This document shows positions 1 through 13,357 of a stretch of 64,000 nt of DNA, piece after piece (the first letter of the stretch is position 1; every line of letters begins with the position of its first letter). The notes under the pieces are model-generated. The model ran no database searches. It was given only the letters and a program-made list of their open reading frames with translations, and was not told where the DNA came from. This DNA comes from Galbula dea (lineage: Eukaryota > Chordata > Aves > Piciformes > Galbulidae): NCBI GenBank assembly GCA_013399015.1, contig VWZX01004886.1, positions 589,362-653,361 on the forward strand, read 5' to 3'. A program made the translations under genes and the position numbers.

Positions 1-3000
1 CTTGGAGGCAGAATAACAGCAGTAACCTTAGAGTTAAAGCTTCCCTCCAGCTCTGCAGGGCTCTGTGATAAGGATTCAGCATATCCCTGTATCATTTTAT
101 GCAAGCCAGCCAAGGTGATTTATAAGTTATTCTCCCTGAGCTTCAATTAATTTCACTTAGGACATTTTCACAGTTGTACAATAAATGTTTAAATTAAGAC
201 ATTTCCCTGCTCCCCACCCTGCCATGGAATGGAACTGCATCTTAACTGGTTATTGGGTGCCATTCATGGCCTGAGCAATTACAGATAAGGACATCGATCT
301 GGCAGGGAAACAAATTGGCTCTTAAAAGAGGGTGGTTTGGATCTGACAGGTTAAGATGATTAGGCATCTCTCTAATGGATTCTGTATATTACTGCTTGGA
401 TACATGCAGGAAGCAGACATCCACCCCACTCCTGGGTACCAGACAATTACCTACCCTCATGCAGGAAATCCAACTTGCAAATTACCTGCTAGGTTTCAGG
501 CCACTTGGTTGCTCCCTAACTTATTCCTGGTTAGCCTGTGGCAAGAGAGCTTTATAGTCCTGGGTAGATAAAGCAATATGTTCAGGGAAATTTAGAGCAA
601 GTGACCCCATCTAAATCTCATGCCACACAGACATTATCATCTGGTTGGGTTCTCAAGTTTTAAGGCACTTGGACACACAGAGAGGGTCTGGAGGATCTGT
701 CACTACCTTTGAATTTACAGAAGGACATTGCTGCAGTTGTGAGAGAGAAGTCAGAAGTGTGACACTTCCTCTATCTCTTCCTTGGCCTGCAGCAAATCAC
801 ATTGTCTCTCTCTCTGTCCCATTTGTCTTCAGGGAGCCACAAGTCACAGCAGAGGCAGGTATTTACTAAGAGAGATGGAGGCTGTCAGGAAAAACAGAGT
901 TTTGTAGAAACAGCTAGATGTGACATAACCCAGGGAACCCTCTCTGCTTTCCAGTTATGACCCTGCAGAGCTGCTGAGAACACTCCCAGGCTGGAGAACC
1001 CCACCAGTAAAGCTAGCCCAGCAGGTTGCCTTAGATGAGAGACCTCTGGGTTTTCACAGCAGTGAAACAGCTTTAAAAATAACAGAGACTTTAAACTTTT
1101 CTTTAGGAGAAACTCTTTGTCATGTACAAGCTCAAGCATGGCCACCAGCAGCCAGACCAAGGCATTGTTCTGAGCACTCAGCTGTATTTGGATTTAACCA
1201 GACTAAATTGTACCCACTCTGAGTTTGCCCTGGCCAAAGATGTGACTCCAACAAAGATTGGTCTGAAAATAACCTCCCTCTAGTTCTGCACAGCTCCTGG
1301 GTTGGACAATCAATTCTATGCATTTCTTGTCTTCAGAAAGGTCACTAGTCATGTTATTAATGTGCTACAGGTGCAGCCTACAGATTTCTTTTGCAACTGC
1401 TGGGCTGGTCTGGCTTTTCATTTTCCCACAAAGCAGAGATGTCCTCTCACTGGTAAATATTCTGTCATGGAGCTATGACCCTTCTACTGTAAAGGTTGGA
1501 GAAATTAAATGGAAATCACCCCAGACATCTTAGTAATATGGCTCACAACCCCAAGAATGGTGTTTGCATACAGATATCTTCATCAGTGGTGGTGGTCTCC
1601 TTAGTACCAAGGGTCCCACTTTATCCTGGGCAGAATTATACCCACAGATGGCTTTCTACCAAGGGTAAATTTGGCCCAGACTGGCAATTATAGCATATGG
1701 AGAACTGAGTTTCTTGATCATGGCACTAGGCTTTAATTTGATAACTTCATCTTTACACAGGAAAATATCCTGTTCCCAGCTAAGAGACATTAGCACAGCT
1801 ATGCTTTCTCTCTGCCCACCCTGCCACCCACCTCTCTCTCCAGTCTCCATTGGATTAGCTATCCAGTCAGCAAAAAGATTGCTGTTCTGATGTTGGTGAT
1901 AGTCACCATGAAGCATGACTCGTCAGAGAGGAGTGTGAATTCCCAGGACACCAGACAGGCAGCAACTCACCCCAGCAGCTCAGGAATCAAACTCCTCACA
2001 GGGAGAAACTTCATGGAGAAACCCCACAGAAATCCAAACTCAAATATCATCAAAGTGCTACTTTCCACTGCTTGAAATTCAGAAGTGTGTGGATAACATT
2101 GCCATGGTCTTTGCAAGGTGATTTGTTAAGTTTTCTTCCAGTACTAGCTTCTCTTATGGAGTAAAAACTACAAAGGGCTTGGACTTTTTTTCCTACATCC
2201 CTATTTTTATAATGAGAAATGCATTAAATGATGGGGGTTTTGTTAGGGAGAACAGTAAGGAGATGAAAAAGAATGAGGAACAATGAAAACTAAGCATTTT
2301 CCATCCCATTTTGTGAACAACCATGCTCAGAGTTTTGGAAAACCTAATGAAGTTGCAAAGACAACAAGGTTCTGATTTTTTTTTCCTCTATGTTCCTCTC
2401 CTGTGCTGTGGGCCATCTGTAGCTACAATGAAAGACATTTTCCACTCAGTTAATCCAGAGACTAAACCTTCCCAAACTCTCTACATGTTTTGTGTTAAGA
2501 ATACATTGTGAGATCCTGTTATCAGTGCAGCTTGAGATACTGCAGTGACATAAAATCTTACAGATAATACAAGCTGAGCTGCATTCAGAAAGCACCTGAT
2601 AAAACCAGCAGAAACTCAGAAAATGCACTTTTTTAACTGAATGACCTCCTTGTCCCTCTCCAAATCTATGTCTCCTTCTGACTTTTTATGAGCAGTTTGG
2701 CTTTAGGCTTGATCCGAAGCCCTTGAAATCACTTAAAAGATTCCTATTGACCTCAACAAGCCTAACATCAATCCTAAAGACTACAAAGGAGCTGTTGCAT
2801 CCTTAAAATACAAGGATGAAGATCTGTGCCAAAACCACTTCTCATTTCAGAGGTACAGCTGTCACTTGTCCCTTGATATTTCTGTGGTATTCTGGAAACT
2901 GACTGCAGCATTTGACCATAAACCCCTATCTTGTCCTTAGTGGTAAACTCATATTTAATCAGTATCTGATTCCTGTCTAGTAAAACCAGTGGCAGATACA

Positions 3001-3424
3001 CAAAAGAGGTAAAAGGGAGGAGGACCAAGGCTTTATGAACACCATTTGTTCAGTCTTTTGACTCAGCAGTGCAGCATGTGCTACCCTCAATAAATGGCTG
3101 CTCCTTCTAGAGCAAAACATACAAAGTAGTGCAGAATAATCACAAGAAAAGAGAGATGATAAATTCTAGCAGTGAAATGTGATCATGGTACAGAGCACAA
3201 ATGGAGCCAAAAGGGGTTGTGGTCATTTAAGGCAGATTCATTAAAATCCATGCATGATGTTACAAGTTTGGGATCGTACTGGGCTGGGCTTCACCTGGTA
3301 AATGACCCCAGAGGGCTACACCAGCTGAGGGGCTCAGCCCTTCACAGAAGTATGGACAGACCTTGAAATATTCACCTGAGTAAGCCATGGTAGCAGTCAA
3401 GAGGAACCTCTGATGGGCATTGCC
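1..3424. other. Non-coding stretch, no gene seen
   Basis: Unique-looking, mildly AT-rich DNA. Open frames on both strands stay below about 92 codons, overlap one another in different frames, and show no recognisable domain. I see no CpG-rich promoter patch, tRNA-like fold or long simple repeat. It is probably intergenic or intronic. Confidence 0.75.
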
Positions 3425-3895
3425 TTCACAGAATCACACAGCAAGTTAGGGGTTGAAAGGGACCTCTGGAGATCACCTAGTCCAGCCCACCTGGCACAAC
3501 AGGGTCACCTACAGCAGATTGCACAGGGTGGTGTCCAGAGATGGAGACTCCACCACCTCTCTGGGCAGGCTGGGCCAGTGCTCTACCACCCACAAAGGAA
3601 AAAAGTTCCTCCTTATGTTGAGATAGAACTTCCTCTGTTCCAGTTTGTGCCTGTTCCCTCTTGTCCTGTCCCTGGGCACCACTGCCAGTAGCCTGGCCCC
3701 ATCCTCCTGACCCCCACCCATGAAGTGCTGATAAGCATTGATAAGCTCCCCCTCAGATGAAATGTTAAGAGATGTTCAAGTCCCCTAATCATTTCTGTAG
3801 CCCTTTTCTGGACCCTCTCCAGAAGTTGGCTATCCTTCCTGAACAGGGGAGCCCAGAACTGGACACAATAGTCCAGAGGTGACCTCACTGAGCTT
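3425..3895 (-). mobile_element. CR1 LINE fragment, 5'-truncated
   Basis: The left end carries the reverse complement of the CR1 3' terminus: a CACAGAATCAC-type start, then GACCTCTGGAGATCACCTAG, then AGTCCAGCCCACC. The element is therefore on the minus strand with its 3' end at low coordinates. Translating the minus strand near 3890-3770 gives a peptide with YCVQFWAPLF, LLERVQKRAT and RGLEH, which I recognise as the C-terminal part of the CR1 ORF2 reverse transcriptase. The frame breaks further on. The AGTCCAGCCCACCTGG variant differs from the copies at 13-31 kb, which suggests an older or different subfamily. It is a dead fragment, because only the last few hundred bases are present. The right boundary is approximate. 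Confidence 0.9.
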
Positions 3896-4505
3896 CCTCA
3901 TATCTCTCACACAAGTCCAGCATTGCTGCCAGCAACCCTTCCTTAGATAAAGTGCAAATTGGGCCTGAGAGTTACCTAATTTATTTGTTGGGTTTGGTTT
4001 TTTTTTCAGTTGAGCTGGTTCATTTATATAAGTAGTTGCAGTCCTCATGGAAGCAGGTCTATTGATCAAATCTGACCTATTTTCTTGGCCCACCCACCAG
4101 TAATACACCACCCAGTAGCAGCAGCACAAGCCTCCACCACCCTGCTCCATCAATATCCCTCATTTCCTCTAGCAATGACAAGATGCATGCTCAGTTGTTT
4201 GAGGCCTGTTCAGCCATTGATCTTATTAATAAAATTGTCAATGGGAATAGATGGGTAAATTATTACCAATTGCAGAGCCAGCTTTTGGAACACAGACACA
4301 CAGCCCAGCCTCTGAAAGCAGCAACTCATTTTTCATAGGTCCATAGAGCTGCCAGCCAGGGATTGCTCCTTCTGCTTGCAGTTCTGCTTATTCAGATGAA
4401 GACTGGAGAAATTAAAGAGAGAACCTGCTTTTATCTAGAGAGATCTCTGTGCTGCTTAACCCCACAGTACCTGAGCACTTCCAAAGAGTCTAAAAAATCC
4501 TTTCC

Positions 4506-4614
4506 TCAACACAGAAACACAGAATCTTAGGGGCAGGAAGGGACCTCTGGAGATCATCTAGTCCAACCCCCCTGGCAGAGCAGGTTCACCACTTGCTTGA
4601 ACACCCTGATGAAG
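4506..4614 (-). mobile_element. CR1 LINE 3'-end fragment
   Basis: A short minus-strand copy begins with an ACAGAAACACAGAATCTTAG-type terminus, followed by AAGGGACCTCTGGAGATCAT and TAGTCCAACCCCCCTGGCAG. Homology fades after the TTGCTTGAACACC segment. It holds only non-coding 3' sequence. It sits about 600 bp from the larger CR1 copy on the same strand, so the two could be remains of nested or independent insertions. They use different variants of the 3' tail, which favours independent insertion. Confidence 0.88.
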
Positions 4615-7600
4615 AAAAAGGTGACTAATTTCCTTCAACAGAACCAGGCACAAACACACCAAAAGACTCAATCATTCTGAGAATTCACATCTCCTAAAAC
4701 ACAAGCTAGAGTTTTCATGCTTTGCTCCTTATTCCATCCAATGAACTTTATGAAGGGAAATACTGGAGGGGGAAAAAAAGACTGTTTGGTGGAAAATCTG
4801 TCCAGCTTCCTAGCCCTGTTCCAGGCCCCATGGTCATCCAGGCCTTCTGGAATAGATTTCTTGACTGAAAAGCAGCACCCATGTTCGGAGGAGTCGAAGT
4901 CAACATTCTGTGTGACACTCTTTCTTCCCAAATAATATTGCTGAACTCCAGTGTTTATCAGAAGAGATTAATTGAATCCCAGCAGTACTGGACATCAAAT
5001 GAAGGAAACAGGGCCCCTCTTTATCTCTTAAAGTTCTGAAAATGAAAAACATCTAATCACTAGTTCCCTTTGATGAATGCCTCATTGTTTGCCTCTACGG
5101 AGAGAGGCATTTCATATGGCACTGGCAATACAGTGTTGCTGGGGAGGGAGGGGTTGCAAGATTGCTTGGAGAATTTAAGTATAATTACATTTATGTCCAG
5201 CCAGAAAGGATAAATTTCCATGATACAGTCTATTTTGTTGTTTCTTTCCCTCCCAAGAAGAAAAAAACTCCATTCCTAAGGCGGAGCAAGCGGAAACTAA
5301 TACAATTAAATACTTTGCTTTGCCTGCCAGGGACATTTGCCTGCTACTGTGCTACATCAGGTATGTAATGAAAGGCAAATGACAAGGCATCTCGATGTGG
5401 TGGGGAGCTTGGGGAACTGTAGTTTTATGTCAGGGATAGCTTGCTAGAGAAAAGCTGCATTGTAGCTAGGATTAGCAGAACTGTAGGATTTCATTAATGA
5501 CCGAGCTGCTTTTTTTAAGCAAAACAAAGATAGTTAGGGAGTAAAAAGAGAACATGACTAGAATGGGCAGCACTAATTGGAAATGTATATTATCTTCACT
5601 TTGTTAGGGAGGAGGCATTGGGTTGCTCCCTATTGTCATCTGGAGAATGGCAATTGGTACAAAAGGTTTTTTTCCCAGGTTGGGATGCTGGACTACCAGG
5701 CAGCAACAGTTGGAAGTGGCTGAGTTTAAAGTAGTCACATTTTACAGGACACATCCTGGAGTCAGGTGGGAAATGGGTTCCCATCCTGCCAGTATTGGAG
5801 GTTGCAAATCTCCACCTCCTCATCCTCCTGAAGCAAGAAGAAAGGCTCAACCTCAGCAGGTTTGGCACACAGATTGGATTTCTGCCCTTTGCAAAAACCA
5901 TTCCTCACTTTTCAGCCTATGTATGATATTTGCAAAATGGAGTGGCCTTTCAGACCAGGAAAGCAGACCTTCTCTTGGACAGCTATGCCTTTTTTCAGCC
6001 TCAGCAGCAGCACTTTCTCACAGGCAGCTTCACTTCCAGCAAGTCATCACTTTCATTTGCAAAGCAAACTTCACTGGAAAACTCCAGCTCTTCTTCTACT
6101 TGTCTCGTACCTCACAAAGTCTACTAAAACCATCAGGAATTTCTGCTCTGCTCTTTCTGCACTGAGCTTTGCCTTAGCCTGCATTTCTCAGTCTTTAATT
6201 CAACCTGCTGCCACTAAACTTGGAGCTTTTTTTGGGTTTGTGTTGTTTTTGTCCCGAAAGCTACAGAAAATACAAGATATCTACAGTCATAGCCAGCAAC
6301 TGTTTGCTCAGGACAGTGGGAAAAATAAACCAGGAAGAATAACACACTCCCCTTTTCTTCTTCTTTTGGCAAACCCTGAAATTATTAATGGGACAGATCC
6401 TCCTTGTACACTCAACTCCCTTGCAGGGCTTGGGGGTGTGAAATACACACCCACTCCAATGCTTTTCTCCATGGGCAAAGTGGTGTAAAATAGCTCAAGT
6501 CAAATGACAATTAAGCTTATTACTTGAGACAGCTTTTTTTTTTTTCCTTAACTGCTTGCCCTTGACCACTAGTCATCAGGGGGGAAGGGAGAGAGGAAGG
6601 GAAGAGAGACTCCTTAAGACAATTTTGAAACAGTCCAGTACTTCCCTGCTCACTTCTGCAAAGTTGAAATATGATTACAACCTTTTCGCATCCAAGAAAG
6701 GAGCCATTGAAATGAAAAATTAGCTGCCTTCACAGGTCAAGCACACAGTTACATTAATGTTGTGTAGAACAATAAATCAACTTCGATCTCCAATTGAAAA
6801 AATGCTAATTTAGCTCCCTGATTCACTGATTGGACTTCCCCCAGCCATGGAAATCTTTTCTCTTTATTTCATGCGAGGCAGTGATTTGCCAGCCCTCCTA
6901 ATGGTGCTCGCAGACTATCAGCATTTCAGTGGAATTCTGATCATGGTTTTAATATTCCATGCAGCTTTGCCCCCTCTGATTTCATGCTGAAACATTAACA
7001 AGAGCTGACACTGGAGATTAGAAGCAGACAGCTGGAATGCCAGGTCTTTGTTGCAGCATGGACACGAGCCAACATCGTTCAACCGCAGCCAAGAGGGACC
7101 TGGGAAAGTCTTCTTAAGAAGGGGAGGTGGAAAGGGGGAGACAAGGTAGTTTACTGAAGGGCATATACAAGCAGATAATTGCAGAGTCCTTTCATCTCTT
7201 AAAGGCAAATTCTAATCAATCCTGGTTTATTAAGGGGAAAGAGGGTCATTAAAGGTAAATTTTGCACGGGAAAAGGAAGAAAATGGCCATTGAAAACTCA
7301 GCCAGCAGAAGAGTTTGCATAGGAAAGCAACTGCACGTCTACAGCCACCTCTAATTTGTCTGCCCAACAACTGTGATTATTTGCAGTGCTTCTATTTGAA
7401 AATGCAGTGCTGGTCCCCTTAAAAAAAAAGCATAAAAAAAGATTGAATCCACTTAGAGTTGCAGGTGAATACATTGAGAAATAAACCTGGATTTATGCAC
7501 TGCTGCAGCCTGTGAACTGTAAATTCTCAGGCCAAAAGGAGGAGGTAGCACAACACAACATTCTTGTGTCTAAGAAATTGGTTCCTGAGAGGAGAAACCT

Positions 7601-8810
7601 AATAAAGATCCATAATTTCACCCAAACCATGAAGCAACTCTTATTCTTCAAACATTCTTTGGAAAGTTGTGGAGAAGAGAAGGGTTGCTCTATGGCAAAG
7701 CTCTGTGGGTTCTAGGGGTTTTTGGTGCTGATTTGGGAGGAAGGGTTGGTTTTCTTTAAATAAGAACTTCTGACATGCTAAAGTTGCAGAGCACAAAGAG
7801 GACACATATTCAGGCAAACTCTGCTTATGATAAATTCAAATTAATAAGCCAAGAAAGAAATTTCAGAGGAAGGCAGGGCTGGGGGAAGAAGATGATCATG
7901 GACAATTATATACCTGGAGAAGTGCAGCAGCCCAAGGAGCAGAGCTTCCTCAGGCTGGCCTTGAGCAAATGGTTTATCCTGCCTTGACCAAACACATCCT
8001 TGGCCAAGTCACTCCATTTCTGCATCTCCCCTTCAAGCTTTCTTCTCAGTGCATGAACTTTCTCATTTTCTAGGTGAATCCCAAGGCTTGGCTCAGCTTG
8101 AGCACACAGCAATATCAGTTGTTTCCCAAAGTACCCTTCCCTCTCTCTCTCACTGCACTTATCAGTTGTTTTGAAACTGAGTCAAGTCAGCTACCATGCT
8201 CAGTGCTACCCAAACACATAGGAGCTGGCAGCCTAAGAAGCAGAGACAGATGCAGGAGTGTGAGATGCAGATGAAGAGCCTGGTCCCAAGTCTGCAGCAG
8301 CTCCTGCTGGAGTGCAAACACATCCAGGCATGAGCCCTCTCAACTCCAGTGACCTTGTGCTCAGGGAAAGGGGTTCACCAGCATGGGGATCTTTACAGAG
8401 TGGAGACTGGAGTGATTAATGTGATGACTGGCCTCTTATTTACTTATTTAATAATCCCTGTCTGCCCTTCTCACTGGTCATTCCTCCTTCCCTTCCTTTT
8501 TGATCTTAAAGGGACACAGAATAATAAACAGAGGGCAAATATTTGCAGTAATAATCAAAATGCTATCTACAGGCTCAAAATGCTAGCCAAGAGTGTGTGA
8601 ATGGGAAGCATTCTGTTTCATACCTTTCCCTGATAGATTTCTTTCCCCCCAAAGCATAAAACTACTTCCTGAAAATGATTTACAATTACTTTCTGCCTCC
8701 TTTGATTTCTGGACAAGCCTGGAAGAACTCTCTAAGCTCTGTAGGGTCAGCTCAGACTTACAAATCCCAGTGTTAATGATTAATCCTCATCCCAGCACCT
8801 ATCAGGTCAG
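4615..8810. other. Non-coding stretch with possible conserved elements
   Basis: No gene is recognised. Between about 5600 and 6490 the plus strand stays open in two overlapping frames (180 and 208 codons), and the minus strand is open for 101 codons over the first part. The predicted peptides are low in charge, rich in Ser, Leu and Phe, and match no family I know, so I attribute the openness to a pyrimidine-rich plus strand with few stop triplets. About 6730-7350 has no repeats and has AT-rich homeodomain-type cores, an appearance common in conserved non-coding elements. This cannot be proved here. Confidence 0.6.
7985..8045 (+). repeat. Possible MIR-type SINE core remnant
   Basis: The stretch contains CCTTGGCCAAGTCACTCCAT followed by a CTGCATCTCC-like segment. 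This resembles the MIR core CCTTGGGCAAGTCACTTAAC and its downstream part. The match is short, with no recognisable flanking sequence. MIR elements are ancient in amniotes, so low identity is expected, but chance is possible. Confidence 0.25.
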
Positions 8811-8814
8811 GAAC

Positions 8815-8895
8815 AGAAGCATAGCTGGGGCTGCTGAACAGACAGGTAAACTAAGGCAGAGGGAGAAGCAAGGGCAGCCTCACCAGCAGGGACAA
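8815..8895 (-). repeat. Possible MIR-type SINE remnant
   Basis: GACAGGTAAACTAAGGCAGA resembles the reverse complement of the MIR 3' part (GATAAACTGAGGCACAGAGA type). The rest of the segment is too diverged to align by eye. Confidence 0.25.
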
Positions 8896-11574
8896 AGCTC
8901 ATCCTCCAGTGATCCTCTGGGGAAGGTGAGATGGTGCAGAGGGTCCAGGAGCAATTTGGGAAGTCCAGGACCAGCAGGACATCTCCTCACAGCAAAGCCT
9001 AGGTGAACTCTGAGGGCACTGTATTGGAGTTTAAATAGAGCTGTGGGACAAGGGGCAGCAGGGTGCAGAGAGGGGTGGAGGGAAGCCACAGGTAAGGCTG
9101 GGCAAGGCCAGTAACACCTCCTGATGATCTTAGATCCCTGACCAACTGCAAGAAGCACTTTATTGACCTCCTAACAAGGTTCTTGCCCTAGCTGGTCATG
9201 CTTACCTTAAAAGAAATAAGGAAAAGAGAAGTGTGCCCTTTGTTTCCATGTTGAATTTGCCTGGCTTGGTAACAGGCTTTTATGTTTATCTCTAATAGAT
9301 TAACTGGCCTTTCTGTATCTAGCATTTTCTTCTCATGAATGTACCAGTGAACTGCCAGCATGGAGTAATCAAGTCATCTCTTGCTATTCTCTTTCCTAAA
9401 TAGACAGCTCTTTCAGTCTGGCACTGAGACACACTGCCTTTACCCCTCAGACTACTTCTGTGGCTCTTCAAAAACCCCCAATGTTCATATCAGAATAATG
9501 TACATTATCAGTGCTAATTCCTGTGATGACTTGGTGGAAGGGTGGAAATAGCCTTCCTCTTGCTACAGCCTTAAAAGACTGCCTGGGACCTTTAGCCAGA
9601 ACCTCATGTGACAGCCTACACTGAAGCAGTGTCCAGTCTGACCCCTGAAGCCTCCTCAAGCTCCCTGCCAGAATTTTGTTCCCCTTTTTTCAGGGCTGCT
9701 TTGCCATCCTGCTCTGTGGATCAGGCCCACAGCCCCTGACCAAGGACTGGGATAATTTAGAGTTCATCAGTACAGACATGTTAGTGGGGCTGGGGTGCAC
9801 ATATTTGATATTTCTATGCTAGCAAATGCCTATTTCACACCAACACAACCAGTTCCTACAGCTCTAGACCTTGCTGGCACACCTGGACTCTTCTGTCCAG
9901 TTCCAGTTCTGGCAAAGAAGCTCCACTTCTTGCTTCCTTCCAGGATCTTTCCATTTCTTTCTGTTTGACTTCATTTCCCCTGGCATTATTCTTTCCACAG
10001 CTACACAACTCTCCTTGTGATATCCAGGCTCCTGTTTTGGGATCCTTTGAGGAAATGTTTTGCTGTGTAAATGTAAACCACTGTCACAGTCCTAGGGTCT
10101 CCTGTTGTATCTGCTTTCCTTCTGCTAATTGGTTTGTTGTTGTCTAGACTTAAGCTCATTACATGCTAAGGCTCAGAATCCTTTACTTCATAGCTAAGTC
10201 CATTTGTTACCAAGTGCTAGGGTTCCAGATTGGATAAGGAATGTGTTCTTGCAGATGTAAATGGCTTGGAAAGAGAAGATAAAAGCTGAACTAGGTAATG
10301 AAGGGAAATGGAATGGCCATCATTGAATCCATGAATACCACTGACCTTTCTCAGATTTACATCATTATCTAAAGTTCACCAGAGACCTTCCATGCTTGTT
10401 ATCATTATCCCTCATTAGAAGTCACTCTAGAAACATTAACAAGCTTCTGAAATGCTTGGCTAATTGCTTTAATAAGGCAATATCAATACTAAGAGATAGT
10501 TCCCATGATTAGATATAAGGCAGGGGCCCTTCAGGCTATGTCTTCTTGGCTTTTACAAGCTGTGTTGGGAGGCCTTAGTCAAGGAAAGAAAAAGACTTTG
10601 CTTTCAGAGTAAAGCATGGGCATAAAATGCTCTGATGTTGCAGATTGCAGCTCTATTTTAAATCACTAGGGCTACACCACTCCAGTCAATAGAGGATTTA
10701 AACATTTGCTGGGAGGGGACTGCATGGGCCTTCATCTAGGAAAGCGTTGGCACGTGGAAGCAATCCACACTTAGGAGGGAAGGTTGGTGAGCTTCCAAAG
10801 CAAACCATCTCTTGTAGAATTTTACAAACCAGATAACATACATACATAGAGTTCTGTGGTCTTGATCCTCAGCCAGCACAAACTTGTGCAGCTCAGTTTT
10901 CCTCCAGCAGAATGCCTCTGATTCATACCAGGTAAGCAGCTAGCCCACAACGAGTCCAAGCACTAACCATGTCTTTTAAAGATGGAGTAGATCACTGAAG
11001 AACAAAGGTGGACCACATGTGCAAACCCATACATGTCAACACAGGCCCATCAAACTGCTCTCAGCCCTGCAATCACTTAGTAGTCGTGCTCAGAGCCCAT
11101 GAGGAAGCTAAAACACAGAACCTGAAATGCATCATCCCCCACGAGCAGGGCTGGAAAGAAGCAGATGAGCCAGGGGATGTTCCCTCCTGTGTTCTGCTAC
11201 TATCATGCTGGCTTGCATGTGGGAACTTATTGTGCTTCCCATGAGCTGTCAAATCCAGCTCCTTTCACCTGTGCTGAGCTTAGACATAGGCATTTCATAA
11301 CAAATAGTTCTTTCCATATGCTCTCCCTCCACTCTCCTCAGTGTGTGTCCCCACTTTCCATTACTGCTCCCAGGATGCTTCCAGGGGAGGGTAGAAACCT
11401 TCAGAAATTTCTGTTGCTATAAGAATGAAGTAATTTTGGTGCTACCTGTCACTTATTCTGCCTTCTAAAAGGGAAGGATGAAACAGGCACCAACATTATT
11501 TGTCTACAAGCTCCTTGTCCACTCTCATTTGCTGTTCTGAATTCAAGGCACCAACTTGGAATCATTTGAAGTGA

Positions 11575-11592
11575 GGGAGGGAAGAGGGGGGG
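11575..11592 (+). other. G-quadruplex motif
   Basis: Runs of three, three and seven G are separated by one base (A) and four bases (AAGA), so four G-triplets can be picked with loops of 1, 4 and 1. This meets the usual G3+N1-7 rule. It is followed by an A-rich run. No promoter features surround it, so its function is unknown. Confidence 0.6.
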
Positions 11593-12134
11593 AAAGAAAA
11601 AAAATAGACATACAATAAACATCACTACATATTTAATGAGGTTTGATAGCTCTAAGTCTACTCAGATTGATCTCAGCAGAGAAAGGCTGACTGGTCAAAC
11701 TTGAGCACAATTGCATGAGGATGCACAACTGCAGCTTCCAGGGGCTGGGGAAGTCTTGGGGTTCAGGCTGCTCCCAGCTCTGCTGTCAACTTCTGGAACT
11801 GTGAACAAAAGCAAAGAGTTCAAGCCTAAAATAATGGAAAGTTTTTCTTCTGTGGAGCCATGACTAAGCTTAAAAGCCCTTCTGAGTCTGCCAGCCTCAG
11901 TCCACTTCTCCTTCTGACTCTAAGTCCTCAGCTCTGGAAAGGACATCTGCACAGGGAACTTTGAAAAGTCAGGAATTACACAGAAACATATAAAACCAAG
12001 ACAAAATCAAAGGCAGCTAAAGAAAGGAGTCAATGAGGCATTTTTCCTTTTCTTTTATTCATCTTTATGGGCTCAAATAAATCTCCAGCTTCTCATGATG
12101 ATCTTCTAGAGTTGAATATTAATGTCTCTTTCCT

Positions 12135-12192
12135 TACAGGCTTAGAAATAAAGGCAGAGAAGTGAAGTAACTAGTCCAGTGCCTCATCAGGA
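12135..12192 (-). repeat. Possible MIR-type SINE core remnant
   Basis: AGGCAGAGAAGTGAAGTAAC followed by TAGTCCAGTGCC resembles the reverse complement of the MIR core (GAGGTTAAGTAACTTGCCCA type). The match covers about 35 bases with several mismatches. Confidence 0.35.
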
Positions 12193-13232
12193 GCCAGAAT
12201 AATAATGAATGTCTGAAATATGAAGCTCAGTTCCCACCATCAACCCCTGGGCATCACTGCCCACTGAGAACACCAGGCAGGAGAAACACCCTTTTTCTTC
12301 TTGACATTCTCTACTTCTCATAACCCCCCAAAATCCTTGTCTGCTTTGTTTTCTCTCTAAAACAAGTCAGGGCTAGGATTACCTTGCATACAACTGAGTA
12401 CATCATTAGCTCATTGATTTACTTGTGATCATTGAATTAATCAACACTGCAATGCAACAGCTAGAACCAGCAGTTTGGAGAGGGTGAGAGGTCATCTGTG
12501 GAGCTGATGTGTCTCTCCAGGAACCAAGCACAGCTGAGGAGTCAGGCAATAGGTCTACAGAAGGAGAGCAGGACAAGAGCCACAGGTATTTTGGGGCATG
12601 AAGAGGGGCATGGATACACTTAGGGACAGGGACCTCAGGCAGCAATGAGGAATCACACTGGGAACAGCCCAGGGAGCTATTGTGTGCAAAACCACTCATT
12701 TTGGCATCACAGCCACTTCTCACCAAGGATCCTGCTCTCCATGGTGAAGGTAACAGCAGAGGTGAAGCAGTGCATGTGCAAGAGAGGAGTGGAGAATGCA
12801 CAATCAGCTCTTGTTCCTCTGACTCCTGTATGCAGCACCTTATTCACTGTGATGGCATGAGCTGTAATTCATTTTAATGGCATGACCCTGTCTTTTGTGA
12901 GAGAAGGAAGAGCAGAACCAGGCCATAAGAGAGCAGAACAGAGAGAACAACCCTCCTGGTTAATGGCAGCAACGAGTCAGCTTCAATCTGGGGACAAAAC
13001 CACCTTAATTCATGAGGAGTTCTAAGAGCCTGATATTTACATTTACTGGTTGATATCCTCCCTCAGGGACTGGTGCCAAAATGAGGTACTCCTCTGAGAA
13101 GTATCAAGGAAGATGAAATACCTCCAGGATAGACTTTGGTTCTTCTAGAGATTAGTAGGGAAAGGTGACAGGTGAACATCAGCTTTGGCTGGTGGCTCTC
13201 ACTGCTAATCCCTCCCACATGTATGCAGTCAG

Positions 13233-13357
13233 AGAGTCACAGAATCGTTCAGGTTGCAAGAAACCTCTAAGATCATCAAGTCCAACCATCAACCTATCAC
13301 CCCCATGCCACTGAACCATGTCCCTGAGCACCACATCTATACATTGCTTGAACACCT
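13233..13357 (-). mobile_element. CR1 LINE 3'-end fragment
   Basis: Minus-strand CR1 3' end: AGAGTCACAGAATCGTTCAG, then ACCTCTAAGATCATCAAGTC, then the ATCAACCTATCACCCCCATG block typical of the younger-looking copies in this window. Minus-strand translation gives CIDVVLRDM and GLDDL, the peptide that bird CR1 tails usually encode when read through. Homology is lost after CACCTCCAG, so only about 120 bp remain. Confidence 0.92.

Larger units (their letters stand above)
8896..13232. other. Non-coding stretch, no gene seen
   Basis: Open frames are shorter than about 137 codons and overlap in conflicting frames, and none looks like a known protein. There are scattered A/T homopolymers and one G-rich run at 11575-11592. 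No tRNA, CpG island or CR1 copy is visible. Confidence 0.7.

Noticed and set aside
5862..6488. 208-codon plus-strand open frame as a gene
   Set aside because: It overlaps another long frame, has no recognisable domain, and lies in pyrimidine-rich DNA where stops are rare. No promoter or splice context.
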